Shown here in pieces: positions 5,000-5,054 of a DNA stretch of 5,054 bases; the stretch's first letter is position 1; each line of letters begins with the position of its first letter. Both the position numbers and the translations under genes were made by a program. Origin of the DNA: Armatimonadota bacterium (GTDB lineage Bacteria > Armatimonadota > JAAZEB01); NCBI GenBank assembly GCA_012841485.1, contig DUUU01000345.1, forward strand, positions 1 through 5,054. Reading direction: 5' to 3'. The notes beneath the pieces are model-generated. The model was not told where the DNA came from. It was given only the letters and a program-made list of their open reading frames with translations, and did not search any database.

Positions 5000-5054
5000 A
5001 TCCGCGGCGGTCTCCTTCATCTGTGGTATCGATGGCGATGCAGGGCCGGAGGGC
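5000..5054. other. Unassigned window end
   Basis: These 55 bases lie outside the insertion-like element and are too short to assign. Two minus-strand frames are open to the edge. One would end within the element with residues MKETAADGFLC and stop at 4985-4987; the other runs through the whole element to 4740. Neither shows a recognisable domain. No plus-strand start with a ribosome site is visible. Confidence 0.3.

Overview
The window is a high-GC bacterial chromosomal segment (about two thirds G+C by eye). It has tightly packed genes, a four-base start/stop overlap and Shine-Dalgarno sites. Nothing in it fixes the phylum. The uncharacterised membrane-protein pair at the left end is of a type I associate, from memory only, with deep-branching Gram-negative or environmental lineages such as Armatimonadota, Planctomycetota or Acidobacteriota. 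That placement is a weak guess.

Positions 1-2916 hold four plus-strand genes that look like one transcription unit. The first (1-626, 5' end outside the window) encodes a protein of unknown function with a C-terminal membrane anchor. It overlaps by ATGA a second gene (623-1240) for a roughly six-helix membrane protein, also of unknown function. After 33 nt come prmA (ribosomal protein L11 methyltransferase) and, five nt beyond it, rsmE (16S rRNA U1498 N3-methyltransferase). These two modify the ribosome and are often neighbours. Whether the membrane pair shares their role or only their transcript cannot be told.

Positions 2948-4678 on the minus strand encode a CLC-family chloride/proton exchanger. 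Both key glutamates are present, and a C-terminal TrkA-C (RCK_C) regulatory domain follows the membrane part. It converges on rsmE with only 31 nt between stop codons. A good sigma70-type promoter (TTGACA, 17 nt, GACAAT) lies just upstream of it at 4708-4736.

Positions 4679-5054 hold no convincing gene. Their main content is a compact element of about 230 bp (4756-4987). A perfect 12-bp direct repeat lies outside it, imperfect 15/16-bp inverted repeats lie at its ends, and it is packed with GC-rich hairpins. This is the architecture of a non-autonomous, MITE-like insertion, and it sits seven bases from the -35 box of the CLC gene. It is the most unusual feature here. The last 55 bases are unassigned.
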